In this document: one piece after another, positions 51,201 to 63,200 of the stretch
Layout: every line of letters starts with the position of its first letter
Numbering within the stretch: position 1 is the stretch's first letter
From: Hippasteria phrygiana
Lineage: Eukaryota > Echinodermata > Asteroidea > Valvatida > Goniasteridae
Direction: 5' to 3'
NCBI GenBank assembly: GCA_037893225.1
Contig: JAZGUH010000003.1
Location: forward strand, 1,240,001-1,304,000
Length of the DNA: 64,000 bases
Position numbers and translations under genes: made by a program
The notes under the pieces: model-generated
Databases searched by the model: none
The model's input: only the letters and a program-made list of their open reading frames with translations
Told to the model about the DNA's origin: nothing

Positions 51201-53000
51201 TAAATTTTTGACCGAGTCGCAGGTCCGCGGTCATCAGAAATTTCCAAAAGTAGTTGAAAAATCAAAGTTGATTTTTCGGGCTAAACCTTTTTTCCTGAAT
51301 GGGACTAATCAATTTCCTAAAATTTCAGACCCAACCGATCAGTATTTTTAGAGTTCTGTGCATTTTTCGATTTCTAAATTTTTGACCGAGTCGCAGGTCC
51401 GCAGGTCCGCGGTCATCAGAAATTTCCAAAAGTAGTTGAAAAATCAAAGTTGATTTTTGGGGCTAAAACTTTTTTCCTGAATGGGACTAATGCCTGAAAC
51501 CAATTTCCTAAAATTTCAGACTCAACCGATCAGTATTTTTGGAGTTCTGTGCATTTCTCGATTTCAGAATTTTTGACCGAGTCGCAGGTCCGCGGTCATC
51601 AGAAATTTCCAAAAGTAGTTGAAAAATCAAAGTTGATTTTTTGGGCTAAACCTTTTTTCCTGAATGGGACTAATGCCTGAAACCAATTTCCTAAAATGTC
51701 AGACCCAACCGATCAGTATTTTTAGAGTTCTGTGCATTTCTCGATTTCAGAATTTTTGACCGAGTCGCAGGTCCGCGGTCATCAGAAATTTCCAAAAGTA
51801 GTTGAAAAATCAAAGTTGATTTTTGGGGCTAAACCTTTTTTCCTGAATGGGAGTAATGCCTGAAACCAATTTCCTAAAATTTCAGACCCAACCGATCAGT
51901 ATTTTTGGAGTTCTGTGCATTTCTCGATTTCAGAATTTTTGACCGAGTCGCAGGTCCGCGGTCATCAGAAATTTCCAAAAGTGGTTGAAAAATCAAAGTT
52001 GATTTTTGGGGCTAAACCTTTTTCCTGAATGGGACTAATCAATTTCCTAAAATTTCAGACCCAACCGATCAGTATTTTTAGAGTTCTGTGCATTTCTCGA
52101 TTTCAGAATTTTTGACCGAGTCGCAGGTCCGCGGTCATCAGAAATTTCCAAAAGTAGTTGAAAAATCAAAGTTGAGTTTTGGGGCTAAACTTTTTTCCTG
52201 AATGGGACTAATGCCTAAAACCAATTTCCTAAAATGTCAGACCCAACTGATCAGTATTTTTGGAGTTCTGTGCATTTCTCAATTTTAGAATTTTTGACCG
52301 AGTCGCAGGTCCGCGGTCATTAGAAATTTCAAAAAGTAGTTGAAAAATCAAAGTTGATTTTTTGGGCTAAACCTTTTTTCCTGAATGGGACTAATGCCTG
52401 GAACCAATTTCCTTAAATGTCAGACCCAACCGATCAGTATTTTTGGAGTTCTGTGCATTTCTCGATTTCAGAATTTTTGACCGAGTCGCAGGTCCACGGT
52501 CATCAGAAATTTCCAAAAGTAGTTGAAAAATCAAAGTTGATTTTTGGGGCTAAACCTTTTTCCTGAATGGGACTAATGCCTGAAACCAATTTCCTAAAAT
52601 TTCAGACCCAACCGATCAGTATTTTTAGAGTTCTGTGCATTTCTCGATTTCTAAATTTTTGACCGAGTCGCAGGTCCGCGGTCATCAGAAATTTCCAAAA
52701 GTAGTTGAAAAATCAAAGTTGATTTTTGGGGCTAAACCTTTTTTCCTGAATGGGACTAATGCTTGAAACCAATTTCGTTAAATTTCAGACCCAACCGATC
52801 AGTATTTTTGGAGTTCTGTGCATTTCTCGATTTTAGAATTCTTGACCGAGTCGCAGGTCCGCGGACATCAGAAATTTCCAAAAGTAGTTGACAAATCAAA
52901 GTTGATTTTTTGGGCTAAACCTTTTTTCCTGAATGGGACTAATGCCTGAAACCAATTTCCTTAAATGTCAGACCCAACTGATCAGTATTTTTGGAGTTCT
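39253..53000 (+). repeat. Nested higher-order repeats of 8, 12 and 13 monomers
   Basis: A 9-bp duplication GTCCGCAGG marks a subset of monomers. Its copies at 43961, 46316 and 48488 are spaced 2355 and 2172 bp. GACAAATC variants at 43645, 46000 and 48172 give the same spacings, and 47451 to 49623 is 2172. Pairs at 39253/40704 and 49941/51392 are spaced 1451 bp, as is the GACTCAACC variant (50071/51522). Confidence 0.85.
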
Positions 53001-55281
53001 GTGCATTTCTCGATTTCAGAATTTTTGACCGAGTCGCAGGTCCGCGGTCATCAGAAATTTCCAAAAGTAGTTGAAAAATCAAAGTTGAGTTTTGGGGCTA
53101 AACTTTTTTCCTGAATGGGACTAATGCCTGGAACCAATTTCCTTAAATGTCAGACCCAACCGATCAGTATTTTTGGAGTTCTGTGCATTTCTCGATTTCA
53201 GAATTTTTGACCGAGTCGCAGGTCCGCGGTCATCAGAAATTTCCAAAAGTAGTTGAAAAATCAAAGTTGATTTTTTGGGCTAAACCTTTTTTCCTGAATG
53301 GGACTAATGCCTGAAACCAATTTCCTAAAATGTCAGACCCAACCGATCAGTATTTTTAGAGTTCTGTGCATTTCTCGATTTCAGAATTTTTGACCGAGTC
53401 GCAGGTCCGCGGTCATCAGAAATTTCCAAAAGTAGTTGAAAAATCAAAGTTGAGTTTTGGGGCTAAACTTTTTTCCTGAATGGGACTAATGCCTAAAACC
53501 AATTTCCTAAAATGTCAGACCCAACTGATCAGTATTTTTGGAGTTCTGTGCATTTCTCAATTTTAGAATTTTTGACCGAGTCGCAGGTCCGCGGTCATTA
53601 GAAATTTCAAAAAGTAGTTGAAAAATCGAAGTTGATTTTTTGGGCTAAACCTTTTTTCCTGAATGGGACTAATGCCTGGAACCAATTTCCTTAAATGTCA
53701 GACCCAACCGATCAGTATTTTTGGAGTTCTGTGCATTTCTCGATTTCAGAATTTTTGACCGAGTCGCAGGTCCGCGGTCATCAGAAATTTCCAAAAGTAG
53801 TTGAAAAATCAAAGTTGATTTTTGGGGCTAAACCTTTTTCCTGAATGGGACTAATGCCTGAAACCAATTTCCTAAAATTTCAGACCCAACTGATCAGTAT
53901 TTTTAGAGTTCTGTGCATTTCTCGATTTCTAAATTTTTGACCGAGTCGCAGGTCCGCGGTCATCAGAAATTTCCAAAAGTGGTTGAAAAATCAAAGTTGA
54001 TTTTTGGGGCTAAACCTTTTTTCCTGAATGGGACTAATGCTTGAAACCAATTTCCTAAAATTTCAGACCCAACCGATCAGTATTTTTAGAGTTCTGTGCA
54101 TTTCTCGATTTCTAAATTTTTGACCGAGTCGCAGGTCCGCGGTCATCAGAAATTTCCAAAAGTAGTTGAAAAATCAAAGTTGATTTTTGGGGCTAAACCT
54201 TTTTTCCTGAATGGGACTAATGCCTGGAACCAATTTCCTTAAATTTCACACCCAACCGATCAGTATTTTTGGAGTTCTGTGCATTTCTCGATTTTAGAAT
54301 TCTTGACCGAGTCGCAGGTCCGCGGACATCAGAAATTTCCAAAAGTAGTTGAAAAATCAAAGTTGATTTTTTGGGCTAAACCTTTTTTCCTGAATGGGAC
54401 TAATGCCTGAAACCAATTTCCTTAAATGTCAGACCCAACTGATCAGTATTTTTGGAGTTCTGTGCATTTCTCGATTTCAGAATTTTTGACCGAGTCGCAG
54501 GTCCGCGGTCATCAGAAATTTCCAAAAGTAGTTGAAAAATCAAAGTTGAGTTTTGGGGCTAAACTTTTTTCCTGAATGGGACTAATGCCTGGAACCAATT
54601 TCCTTAAATGTCAGACCCAACTGATCAGTATTTTTGGAGTTCTGTGCATTTCTCGATTTCAGAATTTTTGACCGAGTCACAGGTCCGCGGTCATCAGAAA
54701 TTTCCAAAAGTAGTTGAAAAATCAAAGTTGATTTTTTGGGCTAAACCTTTTTTCCTGAATGGGACTAATGCCTGGAACCAATTTCCTTAAATGTCAGACC
54801 CAACTGATCAGTATTTTTGGAGTTCTGTGCATTTCTCGATTTCAGAATTTTTGACCGAGTCGCAGGTCCGCGGTCATCAGAAATTTCCAAAAGTAGTTGA
54901 AAAATCAAAGTTGAGTTTTGGGGCTAAACTTTTTTCCTGAATGGGACTAATGCCTGGAACCAATTTCCTTAAATGTCAGACCCAACCGATCAGTATTTTT
55001 GGAGTTCTGTGCATTTCTCGATTTCAGAATTTTTGACCGAGTCGCAGGTCCGCGGTCATCAGAAATTTCCAAAAGTAGTTGAAAAATCAAAGTTGATTTT
55101 TGGGGCTAAACCTTTTTTCCTGAATGGGACTAATGCTTGAAACCAATTTCCTAAAATGTCAGACCCAACCGATCAGTATTTTTGGAGTTCTATGCATTTC
55201 TCGATTTCAGATTTTTGACCGAGTCGCAGGTCCGCGGTCATCAGAAATTTCCAAAAGTAGTTGAAAAATCAAAGTTGATTT

Positions 55282-55330
55282 TTGGGGCTACATTGTGTTG
55301 TGCACCTTTTTTCCTGAACATGCTGAATGG
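55282..55330 (+). repeat. Interrupted satellite monomer
   Basis: Between GGGGCTA and CCTGAATGGG this unit carries two extra segments (CATTGTGTTGTGC and a CATGCTGAA duplication). I did not see these elsewhere in the array, so it is a unique landmark. Confidence 0.8.
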
Positions 55331-57199
55331 GACTAATGCCTGAAACCAATTTCCTTAAATGTCAGACCCAACTGATCAGTATTTTTGGAGTTCTGTGCAT
55401 TTCTCGATTTCAGAATTTTTGACCGAGTCGCAGGTCCGTGGTCATCAGAAATTTCCAAAAGTAGTTGAAAAATCAAAGTTGATTTTTTGGGCTAAAACTT
55501 TTTTCCTGAATGGGACTAATGCCTGGAACCAATTTCCTTAAATGTCAGACCCAACCGATCAGTATTTTTGGAGTTCTGTGCATTTCTCGATTTTAGAATT
55601 CTTGACCGAGTCGCAGGTCCGCGGACATCAGAAATTTCCAAAAGTAGTTGAAAAATCAAAGTTGATTTTTTGGGCTAAACCTTTTTTCCTGAATGGGACT
55701 AATGCCTGAAACCAATTTCCTTAAATGTCAGACCCAACTGATCAGTATTTTTGGAGTTCTGTGCATTTCTCGATTTCAGAATTTTTGACCGAGTCGCAGG
55801 TCCGCGGTCATCAGAAATTTCCAAAAGTAGTTGAAAAATCAAAGTTGAGTTTTGGGGCTAAACTTTTTTCCTGAATGGGACTAATGCCTGGAACCAATTT
55901 CCTTAAATGTCAGACCCAACTGATCAGTATTTTTGGAGTTCTGTGCATTTCTCGATTTCAGAATTTTTGACCGAGTCACAGGTCCGCGGTCATCAGAAAT
56001 TTCCAAAAGTAGTTGAAAAATCAAAGTTGATTTTTTGGGCTAAACCTTTTTTCCTGAATGGGACTAATGCCTGGAACCAATTTCCTTAAATGTCAGACCC
56101 AACCGATCAGTATTTTTGGAGTTCTGTGCATTTCTCGATTTCAGAATTTTTGACCGAGTCGCAGGTCCGCGGTCATCAGAAATTTCCAAAAGTAGTTGAA
56201 AAATCAAAGTTGATTTTTGGGGCTAAACCTTTTTTCCTGAATGGGACTAATGCTTGAAACCAATTTCCTAAAATGTCAGACCCAACCGATCAGTATTTTT
56301 GGAGTTCTATGCATTTCTCGATTTCAGATTTTTGACCGAGTCGCAGGTCCGCGGTCATCAGAAATTTCCAAAAGTAGTTGAAAAATCAAAGTTGATTTTT
56401 GGGGCTAAACCTTTTTTCCTGAATGGGACTAATGCTTGAAACCAATTTCCTAAAATGTCAGACCCAACCGATCAGTATTTTTGGAGTTCTATGCATTTCT
56501 CGATTTCAGATTTTTGACCGAGTCGCAGGTCCGCGGTCATCAGAAATTTCCAAAAGTAGTTGAAAAATCAAAGTTGATTTTTTGGGCTAAAACTTTTTTC
56601 CTGAATGGGACTAATGCCTGGAACCAATTTCCTTAAATGTCAGACCCAACCGATCAGTATTTTTGGAGTTCTGTGCATTTCTCGATTTCAGAATTTTTGA
56701 CCGAGTCGCAGGTCCGCGGTCATCAGAAATTTCCAAAAGTAGTTGAAAAATCAAAGTTGATTTTTGGGGCTAAACCTTTTTTCCTGAATGGGACTAATGC
56801 CTGAAACCAATTTCCTAAAATGTCAGACCCAACCGATCAGTATTTTTGGAGTTCTATGCATTTCTCGATTTCAGATTTTTGACCGAGTCGCAGGTCCGCG
56901 GTCATCAGAAATTTCCAAAAGTAGTTGAAAAATCAAAGTTGATTTTTGGGGCTAAACCTTTTTTCCTGAATGGGACTAATGCCTGAAACCAATTTCCTAA
57001 AATTTCAGACCCAACCGATCAGTATTTTTAGAGTTCTGTGCATTTCTCGATTTTAGAATTTTTGACCGAGTCGCAGGTCCGCGGTCATCAGAAATTTCCA
57101 AAAGTGGTTGAAAAATCAAAGTTAATTTTTGGGGCTAAACCTTTTTTCCTGAATGGGACTAATGCTTGAAACCAATTTCCTAAAATGTCAGACCCAACC

Positions 57200-60100
57200 G
57201 ATCAGTATTTTTGGAGTTCTGTTCCTTTTTGTCGATTTCAGAATTTTTGACCGAGTCGCAGGTCCGCGGTCATCAGAAATTTCCAAAAGTAGTTGAAAAA
57301 TCAAAGTTGAGTTTTGGGGCTAAACTTTTTTCCTGAATGGGACTAATGCCTAAAACCAATTTCCTAAAATGTCAGACCCAACTGATCAGTATTTTTGGAG
57401 TTCTGTGCATTTCTCGATTTCAGAATTTTTGACCGAGTCGCAGGTCCGCGGTCATCAGAAATTTCCAAAAGTAGTTGAAAAATCAAAGTTGATTTTTGGG
57501 GCTAAACCTTTTTTCCTGAATGGGACTAATGCCTGAAACCAATTTCCTAAAATTTCAGACCCAACTGATCAGTATTTTTAGAGTTCTGTGCATTTCTCGA
57601 TTTCTAAATTTTTGATTGAGTTGCAGGTCCGCGGTCATCAGAAATTTCCAAAAGTGGTTGAAAAATCAAAGTTGATTTTTGGGGCTAAACCTTTTTTCCT
57701 GAATGGGACTAATGCCTGAAACCAATTTCCTTAAATGTCAGACCCAACTGATCAGTATTTTTGGAGTTCTGTGCATTTCTCGATTTCAGAATTTTTGATT
57801 GAGTTGCAGGTCCGCGGTCATCAGAAATTTCCAAAAGTAGTTGAAAAATCAAAGTTGATTTTTGGGGCTAAACCTTTTTTCTTGAATGGGACTAATGCCT
57901 GAAACCAATTTCCTAAAATTTCAGACCCAACCGATCAGTATTTTTGGAGTTCTATGCATTTCTCGATTTCAGATTTTTGACCGAGTCGCAGGTCCGCGGT
58001 CATCAGAAATTTCCAAAAGTAGTTGAAAAATCAAAGTTGATTTTTGGGGCTAAACCTTTTTTCCTGAATGGGACTAATGCCTGAAACCAATTTCCTAAAA
58101 TTTCAGACCCAACCGATCAGTATTTTTAGAGTTCTGTGCATTTCTCGATTTTAGAATTTTTGACCGAGTCGCAGGTCCGCGGTCATCAGAAATTTCCAAA
58201 AGTGGTTGAAAAATCAAAGTTGATTTTTGGGGCTAAACCTTTTTTCCTGAATGGGACTAATGCTTGAAACCAATTTCCTTAAATGTCAGACCCAACTGAT
58301 CAGTATTTTTGGAGTTCTGTGCATTTCTCGATTTCAGAATTTTTGACCGAGTCGCAGGACCGCGGTCATCAGAAATTTCCAAAAGTGGTTGAAAAATCAA
58401 AGTTGATTTTTGGGGCTAAACCTTTTTTCCTGAATGGGACTAATGCTTGAAACCAATTTCCTAAAATTTCAGACCCAACCGATCAGTATTTTTGGAGTTC
58501 TATGCATTTCTCGATTTCAGATTTTTGACCGAGTCGCAGGTCCGCGGTCATCAGAAATTTCCAAAAGTAGTTGAAAAATCAAAGTTGATTTTTGGGGCTA
58601 AACCTTTTTTCCTGAATGGGACTAATGCCTGAAACCAATTTCCTAAAATTTCAGACCCAACCGATCAGTATTTTTAGAGTTCTGTGCATTTCTCGATTTT
58701 AGAATTTTTGACCGAGTCGCAGGTCCGCGGTCATCAGAAATTTCCAAAAGTGGTTGAAAAATCAAAGTTAATTTTTGGGGCTAAACCTTTTTTCCTGAAT
58801 GGGACTAATGCTTGAAACCAATTTCCTAAAATGTCAGACCCAACCGATCAGTATTTTTGGAGTTCTGTTCCTTTTTGTCGATTTCAGAATTTTTGACCGA
58901 GTCGCAGGTCCGCGGTCATCAGAAATTTCCAAAAGTAGTTGAAAAATCAAAGTTGATTTTTGGGGCTAAACCTTTTTTCCTGAATGGGACTAATGCCTGA
59001 AACCAATTTCCTTAAATGTCAGACCCAACTGATCAGTATTTTTGGAGTTCTGTGCATTTCTCGATTTCAGAATTTTTGACCGAGTCGCAGGTCCGCGGTC
59101 ATCAGAAATTTCCAAAAGTAGTTGAAAAATCAAAGTTGAGTTTTGGGGCTAAACTTTTTTCCTGAATGGGACTAATGCCTAAAACCAATTTCCTAAAATG
59201 TCAGACCCAACTGATCAGTATTTTTGGAGTTCTGTGCATTTCTCGATTTCAGAATTTTTGACCGAGTCGCAGGTCCGCGGTCATCAGAAATTTCCAAAAG
59301 TAGTTGAAAAATCAAAGTTGATTTTTGGGGCTAAACCTTTTTTCCTGAATGGGACTAATGCCTGAAACCAATTTCCTAAAATTTCAGACCCAACTGATCA
59401 GTATTTTTAGAGTTCTGTGCATTTCTCGATTTCTAAATTTTTGATTGAGTTGCAGGTCCGCGGTCATCAGAAATTTCCAAAAGTGGTTGAAAAATCAAAG
59501 TTGATTTTTGGGGCTAAACCTTTTTTCCTGAATGGGACTAATGCCTGAAACCAATTTCCTTAAATGTCAGACCCAACTGATCAGTATTTTTGGAGTTCTG
59601 TGCATTTCTCGATTTCAGAATTTTTGATTGAGTTGCAGGTCCGCGGTCATCAGAAATTTCCAAAAGTAGTTGAAAAATCAAAGTTGATTTTTGGGGCTAA
59701 ACCTTTTTTCTTGAATGGGACTAATGCCTGAAACCAATTTCCTAAAATTTCAGACCCAACCGATCAGTATTTTTGGAGTTCTATGCATTTCTCGATTTCA
59801 GATTTTTGACCGAGTCGCAGGTCCGCGGTCATCAGAAATTTCCAAAAGTAGTTGAAAAATCAAAGTTGATTTTTGGGGCTAAACCCTTTTTCCTGAATGG
59901 GACTAATGCCTGAAACCAATTTCCTAAAATTTCAGACCCAACCGATCAGTATTTTTGGAGTTCTGTGCATTTCTCGATTTCAGAATTTTTGACCGAGTCG
60001 CAGGACCGCGGTCATCAGAAATTTCCAAAAGTGGTTGAAAAATCAAAGTTGATTTTTGGGGCTAAACCTTTTTTCCTGAATGGGACTAATGCTTGAAACC

Positions 60101-60200
60101 AATTTCCTAAAATGTCAGACCCAACCGATCAGTATTTTTAGAGTTCTGTGCATTTCTCGATTTCTAAATTTTTGATTGAGTTGCAGGTCCGCGGTCATCA
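57200..60200 (+). repeat. Higher-order duplication, 1646-bp (9-monomer) period
   Basis: The unusual word GTTCCTTTTTGTCG (replacing GTGCATTTCTCG) occurs at 57221 and 58867, and GCAGGACCGCGG occurs near 58355 and 60001; both pairs are 1646 bp apart. A TTTCTTGAATGGG variant recurs about 1819 bp apart (57891, 59710), so at least two duplication events overlap here. Confidence 0.75.
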
Positions 60201-63200
60201 GAAATTTCCAAAAGTAGTTGAAAAATCAAAGTTGATTTTTTGGGCTAAACCTTTTTTCCTGAATGGGACTAATGCCTGAAACCAATTTCCTAAAATTTCA
60301 GACCCAACTGATCAGTATTTTTAGAGTTCTGTGCATTTCTCGATTTCTAAATTTTGATTGAGTTGCAGGTCCGCGGTCATCAGAAATTTCCAAAAGTGGT
60401 TGAAAAATCAAAGTTGATTTTTTGGGCTAAACCTTTTTTCCTGAATGGGACTAATGCCTCAACTGATCAGTATTTTTGGAGTTCTGTGCATTTTTCGATT
60501 TTAGAATTTTTGACCGAGTCGCAGGTCCGCGGTCATCAGAAATTTCCAAAAGTAGTTGAAAAATCAAAGTTGATTTTTTGGGCTAAACCTTTTTTCCTGA
60601 ATGGGACTAATGCCTGAAACCAATTTCCTTAAATGTCAGACCCAACTGATCAGTATTTTTGGAGTTCTGTGCATTTCTCGATTTCAGAATTTTTGACCGA
60701 GTCGCAGGTCCGCGGTCATCAGAAATTTCCAAAAGTAGTTGAAAAATCAAAGTTGAGTTTTGGGGCTAAACTTTTTTCCTGAATGCGACTAATGCCTAAA
60801 ACCAATTTCCTAAAATGTCAGACCCAACTGATCAGTATTTTTGGAGTTCTGTGCATTTGTCAATTTTAGAATTTTTGACCGAGTCGCAGGTCCGCGGTCA
60901 TTAGAAATTTCAAAAAGTAGTTGAAAAATCAAAGTTGATTTTTTGGGCTAAACCTTTTTTCCTGAATGGGACTAATGCCTGGAACCAATTTCCTTAAATG
61001 TCAGACCCAACCGATCAGTATTTTTGGAGTTCTGTGCATTTCTCGATTTCAGAATTTTTGACCGAGTCGCAGGTCCGCGGTCATTAGAAATTTCAAAAAG
61101 TAGTTGAAAAATCAAAGTTGATTTTTTGGGCTAAACCTTTTTTCCTGAATGGGACTAATGCTTGAAACCAATTTCCTAAAATGTCAGACCCAACCGATCA
61201 GTATTTTTGGAGTTCTATGCATTTCTCGATTTCAGATTTTTGACCGAGTCGCAGGTCCGCGTTTATCAGAAATTTCCAAAAGTAGTTGAAAAATCAAAGT
61301 TGATTTTTGGGGCTAAACCTTTTTTCCTGAATGGGACTAATGCCTGAAACCAATTTCCTAAAATTTCAGACCCAACCGATCAGTATTTTTAGAATTCTGT
61401 GCATTTCTCGATTTTAGAATTTTTGACCGAGTCGCAGGTCCGCGGTCATCAGAAATTTCCAAAAGTGGTTGAAAAATCAAAGTTGATTTTTGGGGCTAAA
61501 CCTTTTTTCCTGAATGGGACTAATGCTTGAAACCAATTTCCTAAAATGTCAGACCCAACCGATCAGTATTTTTGGAGTTCTGTGCATTTCTCGATTTCAG
61601 AATTTTTGACTGAGTCGCAGGTCCGCGTTTATCAGAAATTTCCAAAAGTAGTTGAAAAATCAAAGTTGAGTTTTGGGGCTAAACTTTTTTCCTGAATGGG
61701 ACTAATGCCTAAAACCAATTTCCTAAAATGTCAGACCCAACTAATCAGTATTTTTAGAGTTCTGTGCATTTCTCAATTTTAGAATTTTTGACCGAGTCGC
61801 AGGTCCGCGGTCATTAGAAATTTCAAAAAGTAGTTGAAAAATCAAAGTTGATTTTTTGGGCTAAACCTTTTTTCCTGAATGGGACTAATGCTTGAAACCA
61901 ATTTCCTAAAATGTCAGACCCAACCGATCAGTATTTTTGGAGTTCTATGCATTTCTCGATTTCAGATTTTTGACCGAGTCGCAGGTCCGCGGTCATCAGA
62001 AATTTCCAAAAGTAGTTGAAAAATCAAAGTTGATTTTTGGGGCTAAACCTTTTTTCCTGAATGGGACTAATGCCTGAAACCAATTTCCTAAAATTTCAGA
62101 CCCAACCGATCAGTATTTTTAGAGTTCTGTGCATTTCTCGATTTTAGAATTTTTGACCGAGTCGCAGGTCCGCGGTCATCAGAAATTTCCAAAAGTAGTT
62201 GAAAAATCAAAGTTGAGTTTTGGGGCTAAACTTTTTTCCTGAATGGGACTAATGCCTAAAACCAATTTCCTAAAATGTCAGACCCAACTGATCAGTATTT
62301 TTGGAGTTCTGTGCATTTCTCAATTTTAGAATTTTTGACCGAGTCGCAGGTCCGCGGTCATTAGAAATTTCAAAAAGTAGTTGAAAAATCAAAGTTGATT
62401 TTTTGGGCTAAACCTTTTTTCCTGAATGGGACTAATGCCTGGAACCAATTTCCTTAAATGTCAGACCCAACCGATCAGTATTTTTGGAGTTCTGTGCATT
62501 TCTCGATTTCAGAATTTTTGACCGAGTCGCAGGTCCGCGGTCATCAGAAAATTTCCAAAAGTAGTTGAAAAATCAAAGTTGATTTTTTGGGCTAAACCTT
62601 TTTTCCTGAATGGGACTAATGCCTGAAACCAATTTCCTTAAATGTCAGACCCAACTGATCAGTATTTTTGGAGTTCTGTGCATTTCTCGATTTCTAAATT
62701 TTTGATTGAGTTGCAGGTCCGCGGTCATCAGAAATTTCCAAAAGTGGTTGAAAAATCAAAGTTGATTTTTTGGGCTAAACTTTTTTCCTGAATGGGACTA
62801 ATGCCTAAAACCAATTTCCTAAAATGTCAGACCCAACTGATCAGTATTTTTGGAGTTCTGTGTATTTCTCAATTTTAGAATTTTTGACCGAGTCGCAGGT
62901 CCGCGGTCATTAGAAATTTCCAAAAGTAGTTGAAAAATCAAAGTTGATTTTTTGGGCTAAACCTTTTTTCCTGAATGGGACTAATGCCTGGAACCAATTT
63001 CCTTAAATGTCAGACCCAACCGATCAGTATTTTTGGAGTTCTGTGCATTTCTCGATTTCTAAATTTTTGATTGAGTTGCAGGTCCGCGGTCATCAGAAAT
63101 TTCCAAAATTGGTTGACAAATCAAAGTTGATTTTTGGGGCTAAACCTTTTTTCCTGAATGGGACTAATGCCTGAAACCAATTTCCTAAAATTTCAGACCC

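Noticed and set aside
30566..60617. Repeated 60- and 87-codon open frames in the satellite
   Set aside because: They are the same monomer frame recurring; neighbouring 182- and 173-bp units and TTAAATG variants break it, and there is no signal of coding constraint or family resemblance.
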